Shown here: piece by piece, positions 1-7,200 of the stretch | Layout of the letters: the number at the start of each line of letters is the position of its first letter | Position numbering within the stretch: position 1 is the first letter of the stretch | NCBI GenBank assembly: GCA_040235415.1 | Contig: JBECKR010000045.1 | Span: forward strand, 1 to 10,323 | DNA length: 10,323 bases | Source of the DNA: JBECKR01 sp040235415 | Lineage (GTDB): Bacteria > Acidobacteriota > Polarisedimenticolia > Polarisedimenticolales > Polarisedimenticolaceae | Direction: 5' to 3' | The notes under the pieces: model-generated | The model's database searches: none | The model's input: only the letters and a program-made list of their open reading frames with translations | Told to the model about the DNA's origin: nothing | Position numbers and translations under genes: made by a program

Positions 1-617
1 CCCCCGAGCGGCCCGCCGCGGCCGCGCCGCATGCCGCCGCATCGCAGATCCCCGAGCCCGCGAAGCTCGTCGAGCAGGCCCGCGCGCGGTTCGAGACCGA
101 CCCCGGCGGGGCGATGGCCGACCTCGAGGAGGCGCGTCGCGAACGCGCGCCGCACCCGGCGATCGAGCACGCGCTGTGCCTCATGAAGCAGCGCGCGGGG
201 AGCGTGGAGGAAGCCGCCGCGATCGCCCGCGACGCGATTCCTCTCGCCATCGGACGCGGCGCCGCGCCGCTCGCCGCCGACATGTTCCGGGCGTGCTGGG
301 CGAGCCGGGCGAAGCTCGCGCTCGACCGCGAGGCGCTGCACGTCCTGGCCGCGACGCTGACGCGTCACGAGGACCCGACCTGGGGCGCGAACACCTGGGC
401 GATGGCGCTCCGGGCCGACCCCGGGGACACGCGCGCCGTCAAGGGAATGATGCAGGCGGCCGAGACGTTCCTGCGGCGTCTCGACCGCCCGGAGGACGCC
501 GGGCGCCTGTACGCCTACCTCCTGAAGCACTGCCCCGACTCGCCGCTCGCGGAGTACATGCACGAGGGGCTGGCCGAGGCGCGCAAGCGCGCCGTGCCGC
601 GGGCCGAGGCCGGATGA
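1..617 (+). CDS. TPR-like helical protein, C-terminal part (5' end outside window)
   Basis: The reading frame is open from the left edge (first complete codon at base 3) to the TGA at 615-617, giving 204 visible residues. The codons before the internal ATG at 114 have the same strong G/C third-position bias as those after it, so I treat this as a gene truncated by the window rather than one starting at 114. The visible part opens with an Ala/Pro-rich stretch that looks like a linker. It then becomes alpha-helical, and its last third fits tetratricopeptide repeats: a helix pair with 'ALRADPGD', then 'RPEDAGRLYAYLLKHCPDSP' near the C-terminus. No catalytic motif, signal peptide or membrane segment is visible. 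In some bacteria such helical tails follow a membrane domain, for example a rhomboid protease, but nothing here proves that. The stop overlaps the start of the PilZ gene by four bases, so the two are probably co-translated and functionally linked. The function is unknown. Confidence 0.72.
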   Translation, partial: PERPAAAAPHAAASQIPEPAKLVEQARARFETDPGGAMADLEEARRERAPHPAIEHALCLMKQRAGSVEEAAAIARDAIPLAIGRGAAPLAADMFRACWASRAKLALDREALHVLAATLTRHEDPTWGANTWAMALRADPGDTRAVKGMMQAAETFLRRLDRPEDAGRLYAYLLKHCPDSPLAEYMHEGLAEARKRAVPRAEAG

Positions 618-1348
618 GCGCGGACGGCCGCGCCGTCCGCGGATTCTGTCCGCGGTGCTGCACGCGTCACGACCTCCCGGGCCGCTGCCCGGGCCCGGTG
701 CAGGCGACCGGGCCGGAGCGCCCCGGCTGGTCGGCGACCTACCGCACTCCGGCGGGCCGCGAGGTGGTCGTCGTCGTGATCGCGCCGGCGGCGGTCGACC
801 TCTGGTGCGCCCGCATCCTGAGCCTGCCGAACGGTATCTGGACCGTCCCCGGAGCGGCCGGAGCGATGAAGTTCCTCGGCCGCACCGACCGCGACGCCGG
901 CATCCGCGCCCGCGCCTGGGTCGAGGAGCACGCGTTCCGGGTCGGATGGACCGCGTTGACCGGAGCCGAGGCCGCGCCGGTCGTCTGGCCTCCTGCGGTG
1001 CTACCCCCGGTCGACGAGCGGCCGATCGAGCGCCGCGGCGGCGCCGACCGCGCCCCGGCGCTGCGGAAGATCTGCAGCTTGCCGGTGCGCTACGGCCTCG
1101 ACCGCGGCACGATCGCGGCCGTCGTCCGGAACGTGTCGGAGACCGGTCTGTTCGTCCGCACCGAGCGGCCGCCCGACGCCGGCGCCGACCTCCGGATGAC
1201 CGTCGACCTCGGCGGCTGCACCATGCCGCTGCGGGGCGTGGTGGTCTGGAACCGGCCGCGGCCGGAGTCCGGCCGCGAGAGCGGGATGGGGATCCGGCTG
1301 CTCCGGCCGCCGGCGCTGTTCGTCGGGTTCGTCCGCGGCATGCCATGA
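614..1348 (+). CDS. PilZ-domain protein with N-terminal zinc-ribbon-like cysteine cluster
   Basis: This 244-residue protein starts at the ATG overlapping the upstream stop (ATGA). A GAGG at 606-609, four bases upstream, serves as ribosome binding site. The same frame is open further upstream, but there it is only a shadow of the TPR-like gene. Three parts are visible. Residues 11-25 hold a cysteine cluster (C12-x2-C15, C16, H19, C25) resembling a small zinc ribbon. Residues 35-120 form an unassigned domain containing 'DLWCARILSLPNGIW' and 'MKFLGRT'. Residues 146-244 are a PilZ domain, with 'LPVRYG' near 156-161, the signature N173-V-S-E-T-G178 and a C-terminal 'GMGIRLL'. PilZ domains bind c-di-GMP through an RxxxR motif plus (D/N)xSxxG; the second is intact here, while the first appears shifted to R146-x4-R151. 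There is no signal peptide or membrane segment, so it is probably a cytoplasmic c-di-GMP effector or a degenerate relative. The target is unknown. The PilZ call is secure; the zinc site is inferred. Confidence 0.82.
   Translation: MSADGRAVRGFCPRCCTRHDLPGRCPGPVQATGPERPGWSATYRTPAGREVVVVVIAPAAVDLWCARILSLPNGIWTVPGAAGAMKFLGRTDRDAGIRARAWVEEHAFRVGWTALTGAEAAPVVWPPAVLPPVDERPIERRGGADRAPALRKICSLPVRYGLDRGTIAAVVRNVSETGLFVRTERPPDAGADLRMTVDLGGCTMPLRGVVVWNRPRPESGRESGMGIRLLRPPALFVGFVRGMP
620..640 (+). other. Perfect 9-bp hairpin just inside the PilZ gene start
   Basis: GCGGACGGC (620-628) and GCCGTCCGC (632-640) are exact inverted copies separated by three bases, starting six bases after the A of the PilZ start codon. 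A second copy of GTCCGCGG at 648-655 repeats 635-642, so the left arm could pair with either copy. A stem this strong in an mRNA could hinder independent initiation at 614 and make the gene depend on ribosomes arriving from the overlapping upstream gene. Given the base composition, it may also be a codon-level coincidence. Confidence 0.4.
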
Positions 1349-1378
1349 GGCCGGCGTGAACGACGCGCCGCCGCTGGC

Positions 1379-2824
1379 TCAGCGCTTGCGCCCGAGGAAC
1401 AGCACCACGAGCACGGTGTAGATCTCGAGCCGGCCGACGATCATGAGGAAGGCGAGCACGAGCTTGCCCGCGCCCGGGAGCGGCGCGTAGGTCTGCGTCG
1501 GGCCGACGGCGCCGAACCCGGGCCCGATGTTCCCGAGGCAGGCCGCCGACGCCGAGAACGCGCTCACGAGGTCGAGCCCCATCGCGGTCAGCAGCAGCCC
1601 TCCGATCGCGAACAGGGTCAAGAAGAGGATGAAGAACGTCGTGACCGACCCGACGACGTCGGGCGGAACGGCGCGGTGGCCGATCCGCACAGGAAGCACC
1701 GCGTGCGGCCGGATCAGGGCCTTGAGGTCGGCGCCGAGCTTCTTGACCACGATCAGGATGCGCACGACCTTGACCGACCCCCCGGTCGAGCCGGCGCAGC
1801 CGCCGACGAACATCAGGACGAACAGCACCGCCCGCGAGAGCTGCGGCCAGGCGTCGAAGTCCGCGGTCGCGAAGCCGGTCGTGGTCACGACGGTCGTCGA
1901 CTGGAACCATGCCAGGCGCAGCGAGTCGAGCGGGCCGGCGACGCGCGCGAGCGCGAGGTCGATCGCGATCGCGACGGTCGCGATCCCCAGGATCGCGACG
2001 TACGCCCGGAACTCCGGGTCCCGCACGAGGGGCGCCGGGTCGCCGCGCAGCAGCCGGTAGTGCAGCGCGAAGTTCGCGCCCGCGACCATCATGAAGAACG
2101 CCACCACGATCTCGATCGCCGCGCTGCCGTACGCCCCGACGCTCAGATTGCGCGTCGAGAAACCGCCGGTCGCCATCGTCGCGAAGGCGTGGTTGACGGC
2201 GTCGAACAGGTCCATGCCGAGGAGCTTCAGGACCAGCACCTCCGCGAGCGTGATCACGGCGTACACGGCCCACAGCGCCTTGGCGGTCTGGGCGATGCGG
2301 GGGGTGAGCTTCTCGGCGATCGGCCCCGGGGCCTCGGCGCCGAGCAGCTCCATGCCGCCGACCGCGAGCTTGGGGAGGATCGCGATCCCGAGAACGATGA
2401 TTCCCATGCCGCCGAGCCAGTGCGTCAGGGAGCGCCACAGCAGGATGCCGGCCGGCTCGCCTTCGACGTTCGTCAAGACCGACGCTCCGGTCGTCGTGAA
2501 TCCGCTCGCCGCCTCGAACAGCCCGTCGATCGCGAAACCCGCGCCCTTGAAGAACACGTAGGGCAGCGCGCCGGCGATCGAGGCGGTGACCCACGCCGCG
2601 GTCACCAGCACGAACGCCTCGCGCCGGCCGAACGCGAAGTCGTCGCGCTGCCGGAACCCGCGCTCGAGCGCCGCGCCAGCCGCGAGCGTCACGAGCGCGG
2701 CGACCAAGAACGCGCGCAGGTCCGGCCCTCCGAGCCAGAACGACACCACCGCCGGCACCAGCAGCGCGGCCGCGAGCGCGAGCAGCAGCCGGCCGAGCAG
2801 GAACAGCACCCCCCGGAGGTTCAT
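1379..2824 (-). CDS. trkH: Trk potassium uptake system, channel-forming subunit TrkH
   Basis: The 481-residue integral membrane protein is close to the usual TrkH length (483 aa in E. coli). TrkH forms the K+ pathway across the inner membrane and is gated by the TrkA ring. The four pore-loop repeats of the superfamily are all visible: 'SGFTTTGAS' at 108-115, 'ATMATGGFST' at 215-224, 'VTTTGFAT' at 313-320 and 'CLGNIGPGFG' at 429-438. Each carries the glycine expected in the selectivity filter. The intramembrane loop 'GGCAGSTGGS' (341-350) and the C-terminal 'GRLEIYTVLV' (464-473), which contains the conserved gating-region arginine, are also typical. Hydrophobic segments alternate with short loops throughout. 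The start is the ATG at 2824-2822, which overlaps the trkA stop (ATGA) and indicates translational coupling. The frame stays open far upstream on this strand, but that stretch is antisense-frame shadow of trkA. The 3' end converges on the PilZ gene, with 30 bases between and no clear terminator. Confidence 0.96.
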   Translation of the reverse strand: MNLRGVLFLLGRLLLALAAALLVPAVVSFWLGGPDLRAFLVAALVTLAAGAALERGFRQRDDFAFGRREAFVLVTAAWVTASIAGALPYVFFKGAGFAIDGLFEAASGFTTTGASVLTNVEGEPAGILLWRSLTHWLGGMGIIVLGIAILPKLAVGGMELLGAEAPGPIAEKLTPRIAQTAKALWAVYAVITLAEVLVLKLLGMDLFDAVNHAFATMATGGFSTRNLSVGAYGSAAIEIVVAFFMMVAGANFALHYRLLRGDPAPLVRDPEFRAYVAILGIATVAIAIDLALARVAGPLDSLRLAWFQSTTVVTTTGFATADFDAWPQLSRAVLFVLMFVGGCAGSTGGSVKVVRILIVVKKLGADLKALIRPHAVLPVRIGHRAVPPDVVGSVTTFFILFLTLFAIGGLLLTAMGLDLVSAFSASAACLGNIGPGFGAVGPTQTYAPLPGAGKLVLAFLMIVGRLEIYTVLVVLFLGRKR

Positions 2825-4155
2825 TGCCGCCCGCTGAACATCCGCTCGAGCTCCGGCAGGCTCTCGCTCAGGGTGAACACCAGCACCGAGTCCCCCTTCT
2901 GGAAGCGGAAGTTCCCGCCGGGGACGTGGATCTCGTCTCCGCGCAGCACGGCGCCGGCGATGGCGTTGCGCGGGAAGCTCAGATCCTTGAGATGCCGCTT
3001 GAGCACCCGGGCGCGATCGGGGACGCGGAACTCGACGACCTCGGCGTCCCCGCCCTCGACCAGGTCGAGGCTCAGGATCTCGCGCCGGTGCACCATCCGG
3101 AGGATCGTGCCGGCGACCATCAGGCGGGGCGACAGCGGCAGGTCGATGCGGGCCGCCCGCAGCACGTTCAGGAACTCGGGACGGTGGTACAGCGTCACCG
3201 CGGAGCCGGCGCCGAGCTCCCGGGCCAACAGCGACGACAGGATGTTGGTCTCGTCGTCCTGCGTCGTCGCGATGAAGTAGTCCGCCTGCTCGACGCCGGC
3301 CTCGCGCAGCATCGCCGGGTCGGTGGCGTCCCCCTGCAGCACGAGCGCGTCGGGGACCGCGCTCGCGAGCTCGAACGCGCGCTGCGAGCCGCGCTGGATC
3401 ACGGTGACCTGGATCTTCTCCCGGACCAGGAGGTTCGTGAGCCAGGCGCCGACCTGGCCCGCCCCGGCGATGACGACCCGGCGGGTCGGCGTCGACGCGA
3501 CGCCGATCGACAGCAGGAACTCCGGGATCGTCGCGGCGCCGCCGACGGCGTACACCGACTCCCCGGGGCGCAGGCGCGAGTCCCCTCGCGGGATGACGAT
3601 CCGCCCGTGGCGGACGATCCCGGTCAGGATCCACCCCTCCGGGCCGCGGAGCTCGTGGAGCGGCCGGTCGTACAGCGCCGCCGAGGGGGACGGCCGCGCC
3701 TGCAGCAGCGCCAAGCGGTCCCCCGCGAAGAACCGCACCTTGCTGACGCCGGAGACGCGGGTCAGGCCGAGGATCTCCTCGGCGACCAGCCGCTCGGGGT
3801 ACAGCGGCACGATGTCGGGGTCCGCGCGCAGCAGCGGATTCGAGTCGTGGTGCGCCGAGCCGAGGCGGACCACGGCCCGCCGCGCCCCGAGCTTGCGGGC
3901 GACGAGCGCCGCCAGGAGGTTCGCGGCGTCGTCGTTCGACACCGAGAAGAACAGTTCGGCCCCCTCGACCCCGCGGGTCCGCAGGATCTCCGGGTCGCAG
4001 CCGTCGGCGGCGACCGCCAGGACGTCGAGCGTCGTCTGGATCGCCGCGGCCTTCGCCGGGTCCTTCTCGATCACGACGAGGTCGTGACCTTCCTTGGCGA
4101 GCGAGGAGGCGATGTGAATGCCGACCTCGCCCGCGCCGACGATGAAGATCCGCAT
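2821..4155 (-). CDS. trkA: Trk potassium uptake system, regulatory NAD-binding subunit TrkA
   Basis: This 444-residue cytoplasmic protein has the tandem layout of full-length TrkA (458 aa in E. coli): RCK_N about 1-130, RCK_C about 137-220, second RCK_N about 225-345 and second RCK_C about 360-444. TrkA assembles as a ring under TrkH and gates K+ uptake in response to nucleotides. The first Rossmann fold has G7-A-G9-E-V-G12 and acidic E30 at the end of strand 2, the usual NAD(H) ribose-binding residue. The second fold has G231-A-G233-Q-V-G236, but the equivalent acidic position is Q254 (in 'VTVIQRG'), so its nucleotide preference may differ. It is the first gene of the operon; its TGA overlaps the trkH ATG. 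The ATG at 4155 follows an AGGA about ten bases upstream on the minus strand. A candidate promoter for this gene lies in the divergent region shared with the protease. Confidence 0.96.
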   Translation of the reverse strand: MRIFIVGAGEVGIHIASSLAKEGHDLVVIEKDPAKAAAIQTTLDVLAVAADGCDPEILRTRGVEGAELFFSVSNDDAANLLAALVARKLGARRAVVRLGSAHHDSNPLLRADPDIVPLYPERLVAEEILGLTRVSGVSKVRFFAGDRLALLQARPSPSAALYDRPLHELRGPEGWILTGIVRHGRIVIPRGDSRLRPGESVYAVGGAATIPEFLLSIGVASTPTRRVVIAGAGQVGAWLTNLLVREKIQVTVIQRGSQRAFELASAVPDALVLQGDATDPAMLREAGVEQADYFIATTQDDETNILSSLLARELGAGSAVTLYHRPEFLNVLRAARIDLPLSPRLMVAGTILRMVHRREILSLDLVEGGDAEVVEFRVPDRARVLKRHLKDLSFPRNAIAGAVLRGDEIHVPGGNFRFQKGDSVLVFTLSESLPELERMFSGRQ

Positions 4156-4164
4156 GGCGGCCCG

Positions 4165-4193
4165 ATCCTAGGGGGGAGGGCGATCGATCGCAA
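4165..4193 (-). promoter_or_regulatory. Candidate sigma-70-type promoter for trkA-trkH
   Basis: Reading leftward, TTGCGA (4193-4188) and TAGGAT (4170-4165) lie 17 bases apart and each matches four of six consensus positions. The expected start would fall only a few bases before the trkA ATG at 4155, giving a nearly leaderless transcript. The same AGGA bases could instead be the ribosome binding site of a transcript starting further upstream. The two readings exclude each other, so confidence is low. Confidence 0.3.
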
Positions 4194-4201
4194 TAGCGAT
4201 C
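4180..4201. promoter_or_regulatory. Palindromic GCGATC cluster, possible operator
   Basis: GCGATCGATCGC at 4180-4191 is a perfect 12-base palindrome. Its right half, GATCGC (4186-4191), is mirrored again by GCGATC at 4196-4201 across the four-base loop AATA. The result is three GCGATC half-sites in 22 bases. It overlaps the candidate trkA -35 box and lies just upstream of the candidate protease -35 box, a good position for a regulator acting on both directions. The binding protein is not known. Confidence 0.4.
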
Positions 4202-4210
4202 AAAAACCGG

Positions 4211-4239
4211 TTGCCTCCACGACGGGTTCCCAGCATAGT
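4211..4239 (+). promoter_or_regulatory. Candidate sigma-70-type promoter for the protease gene
   Basis: TTGCCT (4211-4216) and CATAGT (4234-4239) are 17 bases apart, and each matches four of six positions of the -35 and -10 consensus. Transcription would start near 4246 and leave a leader of about 23 bases before the ATG at 4269. Position and spacing are right, but short boxes of this quality occur by chance, and the sigma factors of this lineage are not known. Confidence 0.38.
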
Positions 4240-4268
4240 CAAGGTGATTCATTCCGGGGGGGATTCTC

Positions 4269-7200
4269 ATGAATCGTCGCTCGTTTTCCCGGTGGACGAC
4301 TGTGCTCGTCCTCGTGTTCGCGGTGTGCGCGCTCGCGACGTCCGTCTTCGCGCTCGCGCCCCGTCCCCAAGACGCCCGCTTCGACGCCCGCGTCAAGACC
4401 CTGGCCGGGGGGGTGATCGGCCTGCGCGCCGTCGACCTCGGCCAGCTTCCGGCCGACGACGTCTTGAGGCAGGACTGGGACGCCTTCGTCTCCGGTCGCG
4501 GTGGAGGGTGGTCGGTCAAGCTCGACCGCCGCTCCGGACTGCCGCTGATCGCGAACGGCCGCGGAATCCCGTGGTACCCCGCCCGGGGCAACGCGCTGGA
4601 CTCCGGCCCGGCGCCGAGCGTGGACGACCTGGCGCACCTCGCGCTCGAGTTCGTCGAGTCCCATGCGGTCCTGCTCGGACGCTGGGGCACGCAGATGGTG
4701 CTGGACCGCGAGGCCTCCGGGCCGCTCGGCGACGGCAAGTGGCAGGTGGTGTTCCGGCAGGAGGTCGACGGCGTCCGGGTCGACGGCGCGCGCTACGACT
4801 TCCAGGTGTCGTGGGGGAACCTCGTGGCATTCGGCGCCCGGCGCTGGGCGCCGGTGCGGATCTCGGCGATCCCCGACCTGGCCCGCGACGAGGCCCGCGC
4901 CAAGCTCGACGCCTGGCTCGGGGTCGAGGGCCACGACGGCATGGTCGACGTCGAGCCCGGCACGCTCGCGCTCGTTCCGGTCGACCCCGCAGGAGCGAAC
5001 GGCGCCGACTTCGAGGGGGTCCGCGGCGAGGGCTACGACCACCGCCTGGTGTGGCGGTTCGCGTTCGTGGTGCCCGGCGAGGATCCGACCTGGGTCGGCG
5101 AGGTCGACGCGCACACCGGCGAGATCCTCGCCTTCTACGACGACACCAAGTACCAGCAGGTCAAGGGGCACGTCAGCCCCATCAGCGACGACGGCGACTG
5201 CGCCACCGGCGGATGCCTCGAGCCCGGCTACCCGATGCCGTTCGCGAACTACACCGAGGACGGCGGCGCGACGCAGTACACCGGGGACTTCGGGCTGTAC
5301 GAGTGCACGACGCTCGGGTCGACGATCGCGACGAGCCTGAACGGGCCGTACTTCAGGATCTCCGACGCGTGCGGGCCCGTGTCGGCCTCGACGACCTGCG
5401 ACGACGACCTCGACCTCGGCGTCGCCGCCGGGATCAACTGTTCGGTGGCCCCGGGCGCCTCCGCCGGCAACACCGACGCGGCACGCTCGGCGTTCTTCTC
5501 GCTCGGACGCGTCAACCAGAAGGCGCGGTTCTGGAACCCGTCGAACACCTGGCTCAACGCCCAGGTGACCTGCAACACCAACGTCAACAGCACCTGCAAC
5601 GCGTCGTGGGGCGGGGCGATCAACATGTACCGCGCCGGCAACGGCTGCGGCAACACCTCGCAGATCCAGGGCGTCGTGACTCACGAGTGGGGCCACGGCT
5701 ACGACCAGAACGACGGCGGGGGCTACGACAACCCGTCCGAGGCGTACGGCGACGTCACGGCGATCTTCGAGGCGCGCGAGTCGTGCGTCGGGCACGGGTT
5801 CCGTCCCGGCGTGAACTGCTCGGGCTACGGCGACACCTGCCTGAGCTGCACCGGTATCCGGGACATGGACTGGGACGCGCGCACCGCCCACACCCCCGCG
5901 ACGCCCTCCGGGTTCCTGACCAGCAACTGCGGCGGCGGCGGAGGCGCGTGCGGCAAGGAGGTGCACTGCGAGAGCTACGTGCCGTCCGAGGCGATGTTCG
6001 ACCTCGCGACGCGCGACCTCCCCGCCATGGGGATCGACGCCGACACCGCCTGGCAGATCGCGGAGAATCTGTGGTACCGGTCGCGCCCCGGATCGGGGGG
6101 CGACGTCTACAACTGCGCGCTGCCGAGCTCCGACAGCTGCTCGACCGCCTCGTGGTACCAGGAGATCCGTCTCCAGGACGACGACGACGGCGATCTGAAC
6201 AACGGCACGCCGCACGCCGCCGCGATCTTCGCGGCGTTCGACCGCCACGACATCGCGTGCGGCAACGCCTCGTCGCCCGAGAACCAGAACACCTCGACCT
6301 GCCCGACGCTCGCCGCCCCGAGCGTCACCGCCAAGGCGCTGACCAACGCCGTCGAGCTGAGCTGGGCCGCGGTGCCGAGCGCGGCGCTCTACCGCGTGTA
6401 CCGCAGCGAGATCGGCTGCGAGCGCTCGCAGGTGCCGATCGGCGAGACCTCGGGTACGACGTTCACCGACGACGGGCTCGCGAACGACTTCTCGGTGTAC
6501 TACCGCGTCCAGGCCGTCGGCGGCAACGACGCCTGCGAGGGCGCGGTCTCGACCTGCCTCGCGACGTCGGCGCAGCCGCTCGCCGGGCGGGTGCAGTTCG
6601 ATCGCGCGACCTACGGCTGCAGCAACCGCATCGGCCTGCGCGTGACCGACGCGAACCACCCCGGCGCCACGGTCGACGTCACGGTGTGGTCCGACACCGA
6701 GCCGACGCCGGAGACCGTCGTGCTGACCGAGACCGCCCCGGGCTCCGGCAAGTTCACCGGCGAGATCTTCACGACCTCCGCCCCGCCGGCGCCGGACGGC
6801 GAGCTCTCGACGACGAACGGCGACCTCCTGACGGCGCAGTACATCGACCTCGACGACGGCCAGGGCGGGACGGACGTCCCGCGCCAGGCGAACGCGACGT
6901 CGGACTGCGTCTTCCCGGTGATCACGAACGTCGGCGAGCAGAACGTCACCGGCAGCTCCGCGCAGATCGCCTGGAACACGAACGAGGTCGCGGACACCGA
7001 GGTGAACTGGGGGCCGACCGCCCCGCTCGCGAACACCGCGACCGGCGACCCGCGGACGACCGCGCACAGCGTTCAGCTCTCCGGCCTCGCGCAGTGCACG
7101 GTGTACTACTACGACGTGCACTCGACCGACCCGGCGGGCAACCTCGCCGCGGACGACAACGGCGGGCAGCACTACCGCTTCGAGACGCTCGGCGACTTCG

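Larger units (their letters stand above)
4156..4268. promoter_or_regulatory. Divergent intergenic region between trkA and the protease gene
   Basis: These 113 bases are the only space available for promoters of both the leftward trkA-trkH operon and the rightward protease gene. The region is noticeably less GC-rich than the genes beside it. It contains palindromic GCGATC elements nearest trkA and candidate promoter boxes in both directions, listed separately. A G-run (4256-4262) just before the protease ATG could serve as its Shine-Dalgarno sequence. No riboswitch-like structure of recognised type is apparent. Confidence 0.7.

Noticed and set aside
676..693. Inverted repeat CCCGGGC-CGCT-GCCCGGG inside the PilZ gene
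   Set aside because: It falls inside codons for 'LPGRCPGP' in a very GC-rich gene, with no start, stop or U-tract nearby, so it is most likely a composition effect.
1349..1378. A terminator between the convergent PilZ and trkH genes
   Set aside because: The 30 bases contain only short, imperfect GC pairings and no T-run on either strand, so no terminator can be supported.
1676..3280. Long plus-strand open frames across trkH and trkA
   Set aside because: They lie antisense to two well-supported genes, and their products are charged low-complexity sequences with no family resemblance.
4304..4328. Lipoprotein signal at Cys20 of the protease
   Set aside because: The residues before Cys20 (F-A-V) do not fit a lipobox, which needs a small residue at -1. 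A signal peptidase I site near residues 28-30 fits better.
1379..4738. Reading trkH as the end of an 1119-residue fusion protein on the minus strand
   Set aside because: Upstream of 2824 the frame is an Arg/Pro-rich shadow of trkA and of the start of the protease gene. TrkH homology begins exactly at the ATG at 2824, which overlaps the trkA stop.
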